A DNA stretch of 6,755 nt from assembly GCA_002403785.1 (NCBI GenBank), contig DHIM01000151.1:1-6755 (forward strand), written 5' to 3'. The notes beneath the pieces were generated by a model, which worked only from the letters and a program-made list of their open reading frames with translations, searched no databases and was not told the DNA's origin. Numbering within the stretch: position 1 is the stretch's first letter; every line of letters starts with the position of its first letter. This DNA is from Clostridium sp. UBA4746. Its GTDB lineage: Bacteria > Bacillota > Clostridia > Clostridiales > Clostridiaceae. Shown here piece after piece: positions 1 to 5,505 of the stretch. The position numbers and the translations under genes were made by a program.

Positions 1-49
1 ATCCTTTCTATGTTAATTCCAACAAGTACTGCTACTCTTACATTAGTGA

Positions 50-250
50 TTATAAAGCTCTTCCAGGAAGTACAGCATCTAGTACTCCAATGACTATTGA
101 AGCAAATATTGCGCCTAATATAGTTACTCCCATGCCAGGAACTATGAATTGCGCTATATATAATATTATAACAGATATTACAAACCCTTTTATTCCCTTA
201 CCAAAAGGTGATGCATCAACGCGCATAAGTTTTTCCGTAAAATAATCTAG
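50..250 (-). pseudogene. C-terminal fragment of a phage-holin-family (Phage_holin_4_2-like) small membrane protein
   Basis: The minus strand is open from 250 to a TAA at 50-52. It starts LDYFTEKLMRVDASPFGKG, continues with two hydrophobic stretches (VISVIILYIAQFIVPGMGV and ILGAIFASIVIGVLDAVLPG) and ends GRAL. From memory, clostridial proteins annotated 'phage holin family protein' are about 110-120 residues, with a DASPFGKG-type motif in the middle and a similar hydrophobic end closing in PGK/RxM/L. This matches only their second half. A TGA at 251-253 closes the frame just before LDYF, and no frame further upstream encodes the expected hydrophobic first half. The first ATG (224-226) has no Shine-Dalgarno sequence and falls inside the motif region. 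A deletion or recombination remnant is the simplest reading. The family call rests on recalled similarity only; a short membrane protein starting at that ATG is less likely. Confidence 0.5.
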
Positions 251-455
251 TCATCCTTGTGGTGGTCATTTTCTTTTAGTATATCTTTTATTCTTAATTT
301 AGATATAGAATTAAATAAAGTCATTTAGAAAGTAAGCGTAAAATAGCCCACACTTTAACCTAAGGCCTGAGCTATGATATTATTTCTTTAGTGGCTTTCT
401 GCAACTATCCGGCAAATCCTTAGACCATGGAAGAAGAGCATCTAGTTTTTCTTTA
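251..455. other. Gene-poor spacer with a long-range inverted repeat
   Basis: I see no convincing gene here. A 25-codon minus-strand frame (247-324, MTLFNSISKLRIKDILKEND...) has an in-frame TAA directly before its ATG and no ribosome binding site. CTAAGG at 360-365 and CCTTAG at 418-423 form a perfect 6-bp inverted repeat around about 52 nt. Read as minus-strand RNA, three further G-U pairs extend it to 9 bp. No U-tract follows, so this is not an ordinary terminator for the gene at 456-803. Confidence 0.3.
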
Positions 456-803
456 TTATTTTTTTAAGGTTTGTTTCTTTGCAAACTTCTTGGCAATTCT
501 TTTATCATATAACACTTTTGCTTCTTCAAAAACTTTTTCATCTATTTCTGTTTTACCTAATTTTTCAAGTGCTTGGAGTAAAATGTCTTCCGCTACCTCT
601 GAAATCACTGTAGTTTTTCCTGCTTTATAGTCTTTATATTCTTTATCGTGCTTCTTATAAATATCAGCTCTAAATGACTTTCTCTTTTCAGACATTTCAT
701 CTTTTATTATATTTTTTGCTTCTGAAAGAATGTCATCATCAACTACGGTTTTACCGTGCTTTTTAAGTAAGTCTTGTATAAAAGTTCCTGAAAGTGTAGT
801 CAT
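456..803 (-). CDS. Hypothetical 115-residue charged helical protein with an internal duplication
   Basis: I do not recognise a family. The protein has no signal peptide or membrane segment, is rich in Lys, Glu and Asp, and looks almost entirely helical, so it is probably cytoplasmic. Two halves repeat one motif. Residues about 10-40 read IQDLLKKHGKTVVDDDILSE then AK, and residues about 73-105 read ILLQALEKLGKTEIDEKVFE then EAK. The shared pattern is L..L.K.GKT..D....EAK. A basic linker (KRKSFRADIYKKHDKEYKDY) joins them and the tail is Lys-rich. The ATG at 801-803 is preceded, about 10 nt upstream, by an AAAGGGGGA ribosome binding site, which fixes the start. A TATAAT -10 lies about 60 nt upstream. 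The gene follows the frameshifted ORF at 873-1147 on the same strand but seems to have its own promoter. It is certainly an ORF with a start signal; its role is unknown. Confidence 0.8.
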   Translation of the reverse strand: MTTLSGTFIQDLLKKHGKTVVDDDILSEAKNIIKDEMSEKRKSFRADIYKKHDKEYKDYKAGKTTVISEVAEDILLQALEKLGKTEIDEKVFEEAKVLYDKRIAKKFAKKQTLKK

Positions 804-863
804 ATTAAATTTTCCCCCTTTAGTTTAGCTTCTTTAAATTCCTGTGATACCTTTCTTGGTTTT

Positions 864-869
864 ATTATA
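864..869 (-). promoter_or_regulatory. Candidate -10 element for the 456-803 gene
   Basis: The minus strand reads TATAAT here, matching the sigma-A -10 consensus exactly. It would give a leader of about 50 nt before the ATG at 803. No good -35 hexamer lies 16-18 bp upstream, so either the -35 is weak or the match is chance in AT-rich DNA. It sits just past the stop of the upstream frameshifted ORF. Confidence 0.35.
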
Positions 870-872
870 GGG

Positions 873-1147
873 TTAAAAAAATGACTCCTGTATTATGCAG
901 CAATCATCTATTGGTTTACTAATATCCTTTTTTAGAATGTCATTATATTGATATAGGTACTTGTTTAACTCTTCTACTTTTTATTTGGAAGTATATTTTT
1001 TATAATATTTAAAATATCTACTATATAAACTAAATATCTTTGGAAAGATGTTGTTGAGTTAAGTGGTCTGGTGGTTGTCTTAACAACTACACCAGTAACA
1101 GCTTTTACATTGTCGGTTGTCTCATTCCAATATAAAAATATCCGCAT
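873..1147 (-). pseudogene. Unrecognised small gene, apparently frameshifted at an A5 run
   Basis: The minus strand has an ATG at 1145-1147 opening a 57-codon frame (MRIFLYWNETTDNVKAVTGV ... NIIKNILPNKK) that stops with TAG at 974-976. The adjacent frame is open across the same point and continues KVEELNKYLYQYNDILKKDI ... IIQESFF to a TAA at 873-875. One extra A in the run of five A (plus strand T 978-982) would join them into a protein of about 91 residues. Both parts have clostridial-looking composition. The middle contains an amphipathic stretch (FQRYLVYIVDILNIIKNIL) and the end has a Cys pair (DDCC). There is no Shine-Dalgarno sequence before the ATG; a TTGACA/TAAAAT promoter would start transcription only about 5 nt upstream. 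I do not recognise the family. Alternatives are a sequencing error, programmed slippage, or an intact 57-residue protein with a chance frame behind it. Confidence 0.45.
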
Positions 1148-1158
1148 ACATTATGTAT

Positions 1159-1187
1159 ATTTTATACAATATTTGATTTTTTGTCAA
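1159..1187 (-). promoter_or_regulatory. Sigma-A-type promoter for the 873-1147 ORF
   Basis: On the minus strand a perfect TTGACA -35 (1182-1187) is followed after 17 bp by TAAAAT (-10, 1159-1164). The predicted transcription start, near 1152, is only about 5 nt before the ATG at 1147, which would make the mRNA nearly leaderless. The -35 lies within a perfect 9-bp inverted repeat. Confidence 0.5.
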
Positions 1188-1192
1188 ATATT
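1168..1192. repeat. Perfect 9-bp inverted repeat over the -35 region
   Basis: AATATTTGA at 1168-1176 and TCAAATATT at 1184-1192 are exact reverse complements separated by 7 nt. The repeat overlaps the TTGACA -35 of the minus-strand promoter, as expected of a repressor operator. It could instead be a weak hairpin; there is no adjoining long U-tract on either strand. Confidence 0.5.
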
Positions 1193-1239
1193 AATTAATT
1201 TGTATGTACATTCAAATTTAACATTCTTCGACAATAATA

Positions 1240-1282
1240 CTTGCTAATTGAAATGAGATAATGTAATATTTTTATTAGCAAG
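1240..1282. repeat. Perfect 9-bp inverted repeat flanking the cls promoter core
   Basis: CTTGCTAAT (1240-1248) and ATTAGCAAG (1274-1282) are exact reverse complements 25 nt apart, with centres 34 bp apart, about three helical turns. The left arm contains the candidate -35 of cls and the right arm lies at or just after the predicted transcription start. This fits a pair of operator half-sites or a DNA loop better than an RNA hairpin, because most of the repeat would not be transcribed. Confidence 0.5.
1241..1269 (+). promoter_or_regulatory. Candidate sigma-A promoter of cls
   Basis: TTGCTA (1241-1246), a 17-bp spacer and TAATAT (1264-1269) form a plausible promoter with a start near 1276 and a leader of about 108 nt. 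A perfect TATAAT at 1301-1306 is an alternative -10 but has no recognisable -35. Confidence 0.4.
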
Positions 1283-1297
1283 AGATTCATTATTATT

Positions 1298-1347
1298 TCC
1301 TATAATTGAGTGCAAAAGCTATAGGATACTTTGAAGAACTTTGAAAA
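1298..1347 (+). promoter_or_regulatory. cls 5' leader: 7-bp hairpin and a 10-nt tandem repeat
   Basis: TCCTATA (1298-1304) pairs perfectly with TATAGGA (1320-1326) around a 15-nt loop. Directly after it, ACTTTGAAGA (1328-1337) is followed by ACTTTGAAAA (1338-1347), a near-perfect tandem repeat with one-turn spacing. No terminator U-tract follows and the Shine-Dalgarno sequence (about 1371-1377) is not sequestered, so any role would be in mRNA stability or protein binding. Confidence 0.35.
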
Positions 1348-1383
1348 ATCAACTAAAATAAATATTACTGAGGGGGGAGAAAT

Positions 1384-2865
1384 ATGAATTTATCAAACGT
1401 TTTTTTAATACTTATGTATGTAATTAATATTGCATCTGTTTTAACACTGATTTTTGTAAAACGCAGTGATACGAGAGTTATATTTGCATGGTTGTTAGTA
1501 TTCTATTTTCTACCTTACGTCGGTTTTATTCTTTATTTCTTTATTGGAAGTAAATATAGAATGCGTGTTATGTCAAAAAAATATGGTATGAGTGAAATCG
1601 AAGAAAAGTACAATAAAGTGCTCGATAAACAAATTCATGATATTGCAGCGGATAAAATACAGTTTAAAGAAGTGGAAACTGAAAAATACAAAGATTTGAT
1701 AGAAATGAATTCAAAAAATGCAATGTGTTATTTCACTCAAAATAATAATGTAGAGCTTTTAATAAATGCGCAGGAAAATTTTTCTCGAATTTTTGAAGAT
1801 ATTAAAAATGCAACAAAAAGTATTGAAGTAATGTATTATATTTTCAAGTCAAAAGATAATGTTGGTAAAGAATTCATTTCTCTTATAAAAGAAAAGGCAA
1901 GTCAGGGAGTAAAAGTAACGCTAATATATGATGGTATTGGTTCTTTACATACTCATATGAGTGATTTTAACGAGTTAAAAGAAGCTGGTGGGAATGTATA
2001 TAGATTTTTGCCATCGATGTTAAAAAGTTTTTTGTTTGTCAATTACAGATTGCATAGGAAAATAGTTATTGTTGATGGGAAAATTGCTCATACTGGTGGA
2101 ATTAATGTGGGAGACGAATATTTTGGTTTAAAAAAGATAAATAAACCATGGAGGGATACAACAATACGTTTGACTGGTAATAGTGTACTTTCACTCCAAA
2201 CAAGATTTTGGACAGATTTGGTTTTTTTGCAGAATCAAAGCTTTACAAAGAAAAATAGAGCTAAATTGATGTTTGATGAAAAGTTATTAAAAAGTTTCTA
2301 TAGTCCAATTGAAGAAGGAACCCTAGGAGTACAAATACTTTCAAGTGGTCCTAGTAGTCGAAATGACACTATAAAAGATGGTTATGTTAAAATGATCACG
2401 ACTGCAAAAAAATATTTATACATTCAGACACCATATTTTGTTCCAGATAAAACTTTATTAGATGCTCTAAGGCTTGCTGCAGCTTGTGGTGTTGATGTTA
2501 GAATTATGCTTCCTGGTATACCTGATAAAAAATCTATTTATGCTGTTTCTTTATTAAACGTGGCGAAACTCTTAAAGGATGGTGTAAAGGTATATCTGCA
2601 TTCAGGTTTTCTTCATGCAAAAACACTTGTTATAGATGATCACGTTTCAACAGTAGGCACTGCAAATATTGATATTAGAAGTTTTAGTCTCAATTATGAA
2701 ATCAATGCATTTATTTATAATAATGATTTTGCAATTAAATGTCGTGATACATTTTTAAATGATATCAAAGACTGTACAATATTCAATATTGAAACTTATT
2801 CTAATCGGGGCATATGGAAAAAAATTTATGAATCTATTTGGCGTTTTATTGCTCCACTTGCTTAA
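1384..2865 (+). CDS. cls: Cardiolipin synthase (phospholipase D family)
   Basis: This membrane enzyme joins two phosphatidylglycerol molecules into cardiolipin and glycerol. Its 493 residues match the usual bacterial Cls length of about 480-510. Two N-terminal membrane helices (about 5-26 and 32-55, the PLDc_N region) anchor it. Two phospholipase D domains follow, each with a complete HxKx4D motif. The first is HRKIVIVD with H224, K226 and D231, followed by GKIAHTGGINVGDEYF. The second is HAKTLVID with H411, K413 and D418, followed by DHVSTVGTANIDIRSF. Both catalytic histidines are present, so the enzyme should be active. The start is fixed by an AGGGGGG Shine-Dalgarno sequence 6 nt before the ATG. 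It appears monocistronic, with divergent small genes upstream and a gene-poor stretch downstream. Several inverted repeats in its promoter region suggest regulation, but no regulator is encoded next to it. Confidence 0.95.
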   Translation: MNLSNVFLILMYVINIASVLTLIFVKRSDTRVIFAWLLVFYFLPYVGFILYFFIGSKYRMRVMSKKYGMSEIEEKYNKVLDKQIHDIAADKIQFKEVETEKYKDLIEMNSKNAMCYFTQNNNVELLINAQENFSRIFEDIKNATKSIEVMYYIFKSKDNVGKEFISLIKEKASQGVKVTLIYDGIGSLHTHMSDFNELKEAGGNVYRFLPSMLKSFLFVNYRLHRKIVIVDGKIAHTGGINVGDEYFGLKKINKPWRDTTIRLTGNSVLSLQTRFWTDLVFLQNQSFTKKNRAKLMFDEKLLKSFYSPIEEGTLGVQILSSGPSSRNDTIKDGYVKMITTAKKYLYIQTPYFVPDKTLLDALRLAAACGVDVRIMLPGIPDKKSIYAVSLLNVAKLLKDGVKVYLHSGFLHAKTLVIDDHVSTVGTANIDIRSFSLNYEINAFIYNNDFAIKCRDTFLNDIKDCTIFNIETYSNRGIWKKIYESIWRFIAPLA

Positions 2866-2889
2866 AAAGGGAGGATGTTTTAACTATTA

Positions 2890-3188
2890 ATGAATAATTG
2901 TTTAATACAGTGTATTGCTAATCTTATCAATGCTATAAAACTATAATAATATCAGTGATTTTAATAATTAGTTCTTTAGTATATGGTTATTTTTCAAGTA
3001 GCCATCCAGATGAAGAATCTTGCTCTCATGCAGAAAGCCAAATCGGAGAACTACTAAAACATAAAAGAGATAGCTGAAAGGTAAATACCATAATGCAGGA
3101 TAAATTCTGTCACATACTAAAAAAATATTTAGCTGATCTGTTGATTTTTTTACCAGGAATTGATAAAAGGGAGCATATCAATTTATGA
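2890..3188 (+). pseudogene. Possible decayed small membrane-anchored ORF downstream of cls
   Basis: After cls an AGGGAGG ribosome-binding-like sequence (2868-2874) precedes an ATG (2890) that opens only 18 codons (MNNCLIQCIANLINAIKL). The neighbouring frame is open from 2921 to a TGA at 3075-3077. It reads KTIIISVILIISSLVYGYFS, typical of a signal anchor, then a hydrophilic tail ending LLKHKRDS. Past that TGA the same frame stays open to a TGA at 3186-3188. This last part includes an ATG at 3093 with AAAGG upstream and the peptide MQDKFCHILKKYLADLLIFL. The ATG at 2930 would read into the hydrophobic frame if T2936 were absent. The pattern suggests a small gene broken by a frameshift and possibly a nonsense change, but I recognise no family and chance frames cannot be excluded. 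Confidence 0.25.
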
Positions 3189-3197
3189 ACTCCCTTT
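3166..3197. terminator. Candidate hairpin terminator, possibly bidirectional
   Basis: AAAGGGAG (3166-3173) and CTCCCTTT (3190-3197) form a perfect 8-bp stem with 16 nt between the arms. CATA and TATG inside can extend it past a small bulge. The T-runs are short on both sides (TTTCTATAT on plus, TTTTATC on minus). The hairpin could end rightward transcripts from the cls side and leftward ones from the aspA side, though it is far from both stops (about 300 and 425 nt). Confidence 0.4.
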
Positions 3198-3621
3198 CTA
3201 TATACGTATATTTAATTTTTAACTAAGTAGAGAATAGTAATTTTTTAACTAAAGTATTTTTTCTTTGTCTTATTACATATCTTAAAGACCTCTTATTTAT
3301 AAAATCGTACTACCCTCTAAAACCTCTAACAACTTAATTTGAACCATTGGACTATCTCCTTTGTATTAGCAATTCTTTTAGTTTATCTAACGAAGGTAAA
3401 TATCTTTGTGGAATCACTTCCAGTTCTCGCAATAATTAAATTCTGTTGTTTTGTTTATAAATTAATAATAACATAGTAATAGATGTTTTTAAACAATTAT
3501 TTTCAATTAATAATAAATACCGATTGAGAAGAAATTATCTCTTTTGATAACATAGACTGGAAGTTTAATGTTTTAGAGAAGCAGTTAGTTTTTTTGCTAA
3601 TTCAAATGGTACCTGCTATCT
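3198..3621. other. Gene-poor spacer containing a minus-strand relic with a good ribosome binding site
   Basis: No intact gene is visible in this 424-nt stretch. On the minus strand 3435-3352 reads LLRELEVIPQRYLPSLDKLK then ELLIQRR and a TAG. AAGGAGA (3355-3361) overlaps its end and sits 7 nt before an ATG at 3345-3347, which opens only 16 codons (MVQIKLLEVLEGSTIL) before a TAA at 3297-3299. That is how two tightly linked genes normally abut, but both pieces are too short, so they look like relics. No start codon or membrane segment is visible for the first piece. A 12-bp ATATACGTATAT palindrome lies at 3200-3211. No convincing terminator follows aspA. Confidence 0.3.
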
Positions 3622-5055
3622 TTATACGGCACAACTATCAACATTTACTCTTTTGTTTCTAATTAAGGGTTTAGCTACTTGCGTCATTGAAATTGGGTCT
3701 AATATTTCTTCTAATTCTTTTGTAGTTAAAATTCCCTCGCTTAAAACAATGCCTTTAACTGATAGGCCAGTTTTTAAAGCGATTTTTGCAATATCAGCTG
3801 AATTTTTGTATCCAATATAAGGACAGAGTGCTGTTACTATTCCTATACTACCATTTAGAAGCTCTGCGCATCGTTCTTTGTTAGCGGTAATTCCAACAAT
3901 ACAATTATCTACAAATGTTGTAGTTGCATTTTTAAGAGTTTCAATAGATTCAAATAAGTTATAGAAAAGAACAGGTTCAAAGGCATTAAGTTCTAATTGT
4001 CCTGCTTCTGCTGCCATAGTTATTGTAAAATCATTCCCTATAATATTAAAAGCTACTTGAGAAACTACTTCCGGAATAGTAGGATTTATTTTACCTGGCA
4101 TAATTGATGATCCATTTTGCTTTGATGGTAAATTTATTTCACCTATACCAGTTTTAGGACCACTTGATAATAGTCTTAAATCATTTGCCATCTTAGAAAG
4201 ATTTACGGCACATGTTTTTAAAGCACCTGATACACATACAAATCCATCAAGATTTTGAGTTGCGTCAATTAAGTCCTCGGCTTGAACTACATTAAATCCA
4301 GTTACTTTTTGAAGGTTAGATATAATATTATCTAAATATTCTGGGCTCGCATTTATAGAAGTTCCTATAGCCGTGGCGCCAATATTTAAAGTAAGCATTT
4401 CCTTCTCAGCATTAACTAACCTATTAATATCACGTTTTATCATTGAAGCATATGCGTGAAATGATTGACCAAGTCTAATTGGAACGGCATCTTGAAGTTG
4501 AGTTCGTCCCATTTTTATAATATTATCAAACTCTAAAGATTTTAATTCAAGAGAATTATATAAACGCTGAAGTTCTGCAGTTGCTTTTGGTAACATTTTT
4601 AGAATTGCAATTTTTCCAGCAGTGGGGAATACATCATTGGTGGATTGAGCCATATTTACATGGTCATTAGGACTAACAATACTATAATTACCTTTAGTCC
4701 CACCAAGTAACTCAATAGCTCTGTTCGCAATAACTTCATTAGCATTCATATTTGTAGAAGTACCTGCCCCACCTTGAATTGGATCAACAATAAATTGATC
4801 ATGAAACTTTCCAGAAATAATTTCATCACAAGCATTTACAATTGCATTTGCAATTTTAGTATCTAACATATCTGCATCTCTATTTGTAATAGCGGCTGAT
4901 TTTTTTATTTCCGCAAGACTTACTATAAGCGCTGGATGAGTTGCTCTATTTGTAATATGAAAATTATTATGAGCTCTTAATGTTTGAATACCATAATAAG
5001 CATCCATTGCTACTTTCATATTTCCTATTAAATCAGATTCTATTCTTGTTTCCAT
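3622..5055 (-). CDS. aspA: Aspartate ammonia-lyase (aspartase)
   Basis: This cytoplasmic homotetrameric enzyme of the aspartase/fumarase superfamily converts L-aspartate to fumarate and ammonia, reversibly. From the ATG at 5053-5055 it has 477 residues (METRIESDLIG...), as expected for AspA. An upstream in-frame ATG at 5071-5073 would add MKEGIY, but AAGGA lies only 6-7 nt before the inner ATG, the outer one has only a weak GGAAA, and family members begin at METRIE. Signatures, numbered from the inner Met: AGTSTNMNANEVIAN (about 97-111), SPNDHVNMAQSTNDVFP (about 128-144), the aspartase-type GRTQLQDAVPIRLGQ (about 183-197), and the superfamily loop GSSIMPGKINP (315-325) with the catalytic Ser316 and the family Lys322. 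GRTQLQDA and IPEVV after the loop favour aspartase over fumarase. It is divergent from an Lrp/AsnC regulator, which may control it. Confidence 0.94.
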   Translation of the reverse strand: METRIESDLIGNMKVAMDAYYGIQTLRAHNNFHITNRATHPALIVSLAEIKKSAAITNRDADMLDTKIANAIVNACDEIISGKFHDQFIVDPIQGGAGTSTNMNANEVIANRAIELLGGTKGNYSIVSPNDHVNMAQSTNDVFPTAGKIAILKMLPKATAELQRLYNSLELKSLEFDNIIKMGRTQLQDAVPIRLGQSFHAYASMIKRDINRLVNAEKEMLTLNIGATAIGTSINASPEYLDNIISNLQKVTGFNVVQAEDLIDATQNLDGFVCVSGALKTCAVNLSKMANDLRLLSSGPKTGIGEINLPSKQNGSSIMPGKINPTIPEVVSQVAFNIIGNDFTITMAAEAGQLELNAFEPVLFYNLFESIETLKNATTTFVDNCIVGITANKERCAELLNGSIGIVTALCPYIGYKNSADIAKIALKTGLSVKGIVLSEGILTTKELEEILDPISMTQVAKPLIRNKRVNVDSCAV

Positions 5056-5091
5056 ATAAATTCCTTCTTTCATATTTTTCGTATTTCCAAT

Positions 5092-5117
5092 ATATGAAGA
5101 TTAACATGGTTTCATAT
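5092..5117. repeat. Inverted repeat over the aspA -10 region, candidate operator
   Basis: ATATGAA (5092-5098) and TTCATAT (5111-5117) are exact reverse complements 12 nt apart. They bracket the predicted aspA -10 (5098-5103), where a bound protein would block RNA polymerase. The bound regulator is unknown; the divergent Lrp-type protein is one candidate. Confidence 0.4.
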
Positions 5118-5126
5118 TTATGTAAA
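5098..5126 (-). promoter_or_regulatory. Candidate aspA promoter
   Basis: On the minus strand TTTACA (5121-5126, five of six -35 bases) is followed after 17 bp by TAATCT (5098-5103). Transcription would start near 5091, giving a leader of about 35 nt before the inner ATG and about 18 nt before the outer one. The -10 is a weak match. Confidence 0.4.
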
Positions 5127-5365
5127 TGACTAGAGGAAACTTGTGAATAAAAGCTGAAAATAAGCATGCCATACTTAATTTAAATTAATTAATATACAAT
5201 TGGAGTTAACTTTATTAAGTAGATATTTATATAATTTAAGTTAGGGAGTACAATTACTGCTGAATATGATCTGAATAATTTATATTGAAAGTAGTATTTT
5301 GAATACTATATAAGTGAAAAATACAATACAAAGTTAATATATTTAATGAATCGTATAGGAATGGA
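5127..5365. promoter_or_regulatory. Divergent aspA/regulator intergenic region with palindromes
   Basis: No gene is supported here. A minus-strand open frame running from inside the regulator gene to 5254 has no start signals and is non-coding in character. Perfect palindromes include TTAATTTAAATTAA (5175-5188) and the 17-bp element at 5292-5308. ACTTAA or TTAAGT half-sites recur at 5173-5178, 5215-5220 and about 5237-5242. The region is long enough for several dimers of a regulator to bind. Confidence 0.4.
5292..5308. promoter_or_regulatory. 17-bp palindrome, candidate Lrp/AsnC-type operator
   Basis: TAGTATT and AATACTA are perfect 7-bp arms around TTG. The E. coli Lrp consensus is an AT-rich 15-bp palindrome that starts YAG and ends CTR. 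This element has the same TAG...CTA ends but is 2 bp longer. It lies between aspA and the Lrp-type gene, about 60 bp upstream of the regulator's predicted -35. Confidence 0.4.
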
Positions 5366-5394
5366 TTGCATATTTGCTTTAATGACCTTATTAT
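5366..5394 (+). promoter_or_regulatory. Candidate promoter of the Lrp/AsnC-type regulator
   Basis: TTGCAT (5366-5371), a 17-bp spacer and TATTAT (5389-5394) form a good sigma-A-type promoter. Transcription would start near 5401, giving a leader of about 105 nt that contains the hairpin at 5459-5495. Confidence 0.45.
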
Positions 5395-5445
5395 ATTAGG
5401 TATCTGTAATAAAATCGAGATATAGGTAATTTTAATAGTATAAAA

Positions 5446-5505
5446 AAGGGGGTGAATGTTAGTAAGAAATTCATAAATAAGATGAATCTTACTAATGCCT
5501 AACAA
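5446..5505 (+). promoter_or_regulatory. Translation-initiation region: strong Shine-Dalgarno, hairpin, then start codon
   Basis: AAGGGGGTGA (5446-5455) matches the full anti-Shine-Dalgarno complement except for one G-U wobble, yet lies about 50 nt before the regulator's ATG at 5506. Between them TTAGTAAGA (5459-5467) and TCTTACTAA (5487-5495) form a perfect 9-bp stem. Folding it leaves about 13 nt between Shine-Dalgarno and ATG. No other Shine-Dalgarno precedes the ATG. A GTG-initiated frame (5452-5502, VNVSKKFINKMNLTNA) ends 3 nt before the ATG, so a leader peptide with translational coupling is an alternative, although its GTG touches the Shine-Dalgarno sequence. Confidence 0.5.

Noticed and set aside
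3..245. Plus-strand open frame through the left edge of the window
   Set aside because: It is antisense to the holin-family-like fragment, whose translation is far more protein-like.
360..425. Cyclic di-GMP (GEMM-I) riboswitch, suggested by GGCAAAT on plus and GCAGAAAGCCAC on minus
   Set aside because: The two resemblances are on opposite strands and the rest of the aptamer is absent, so this is coincidence.
427..630. Plus-strand open frame of 67 codons
   Set aside because: It lies antisense to the well-supported 456-803 gene, has no ribosome binding site, and its Phe/Ser-rich translation is what the opposite strand of a Lys/Glu-rich gene gives.
1069..1107. GTTAAG...CTTAAC inverted repeat with a GGTGGTTGT/ACAACTACACC pairing, first read as a terminator
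   Set aside because: There is no U-tract on either strand and it lies within the reading frame of the 873-1147 gene.
3186..3230. Short ATG frame MNSLSIYVYLIFN inside the 3166-3197 hairpin
   Set aside because: It has 13 codons, no ribosome binding site and overlaps a hairpin, so it is not a supportable gene.
3604..3621. Possible C-terminal extension of aspartase by readthrough of its stop
   Set aside because: A second in-frame stop (TAG) follows one codon after the TAA, and the enzyme already has full family length.
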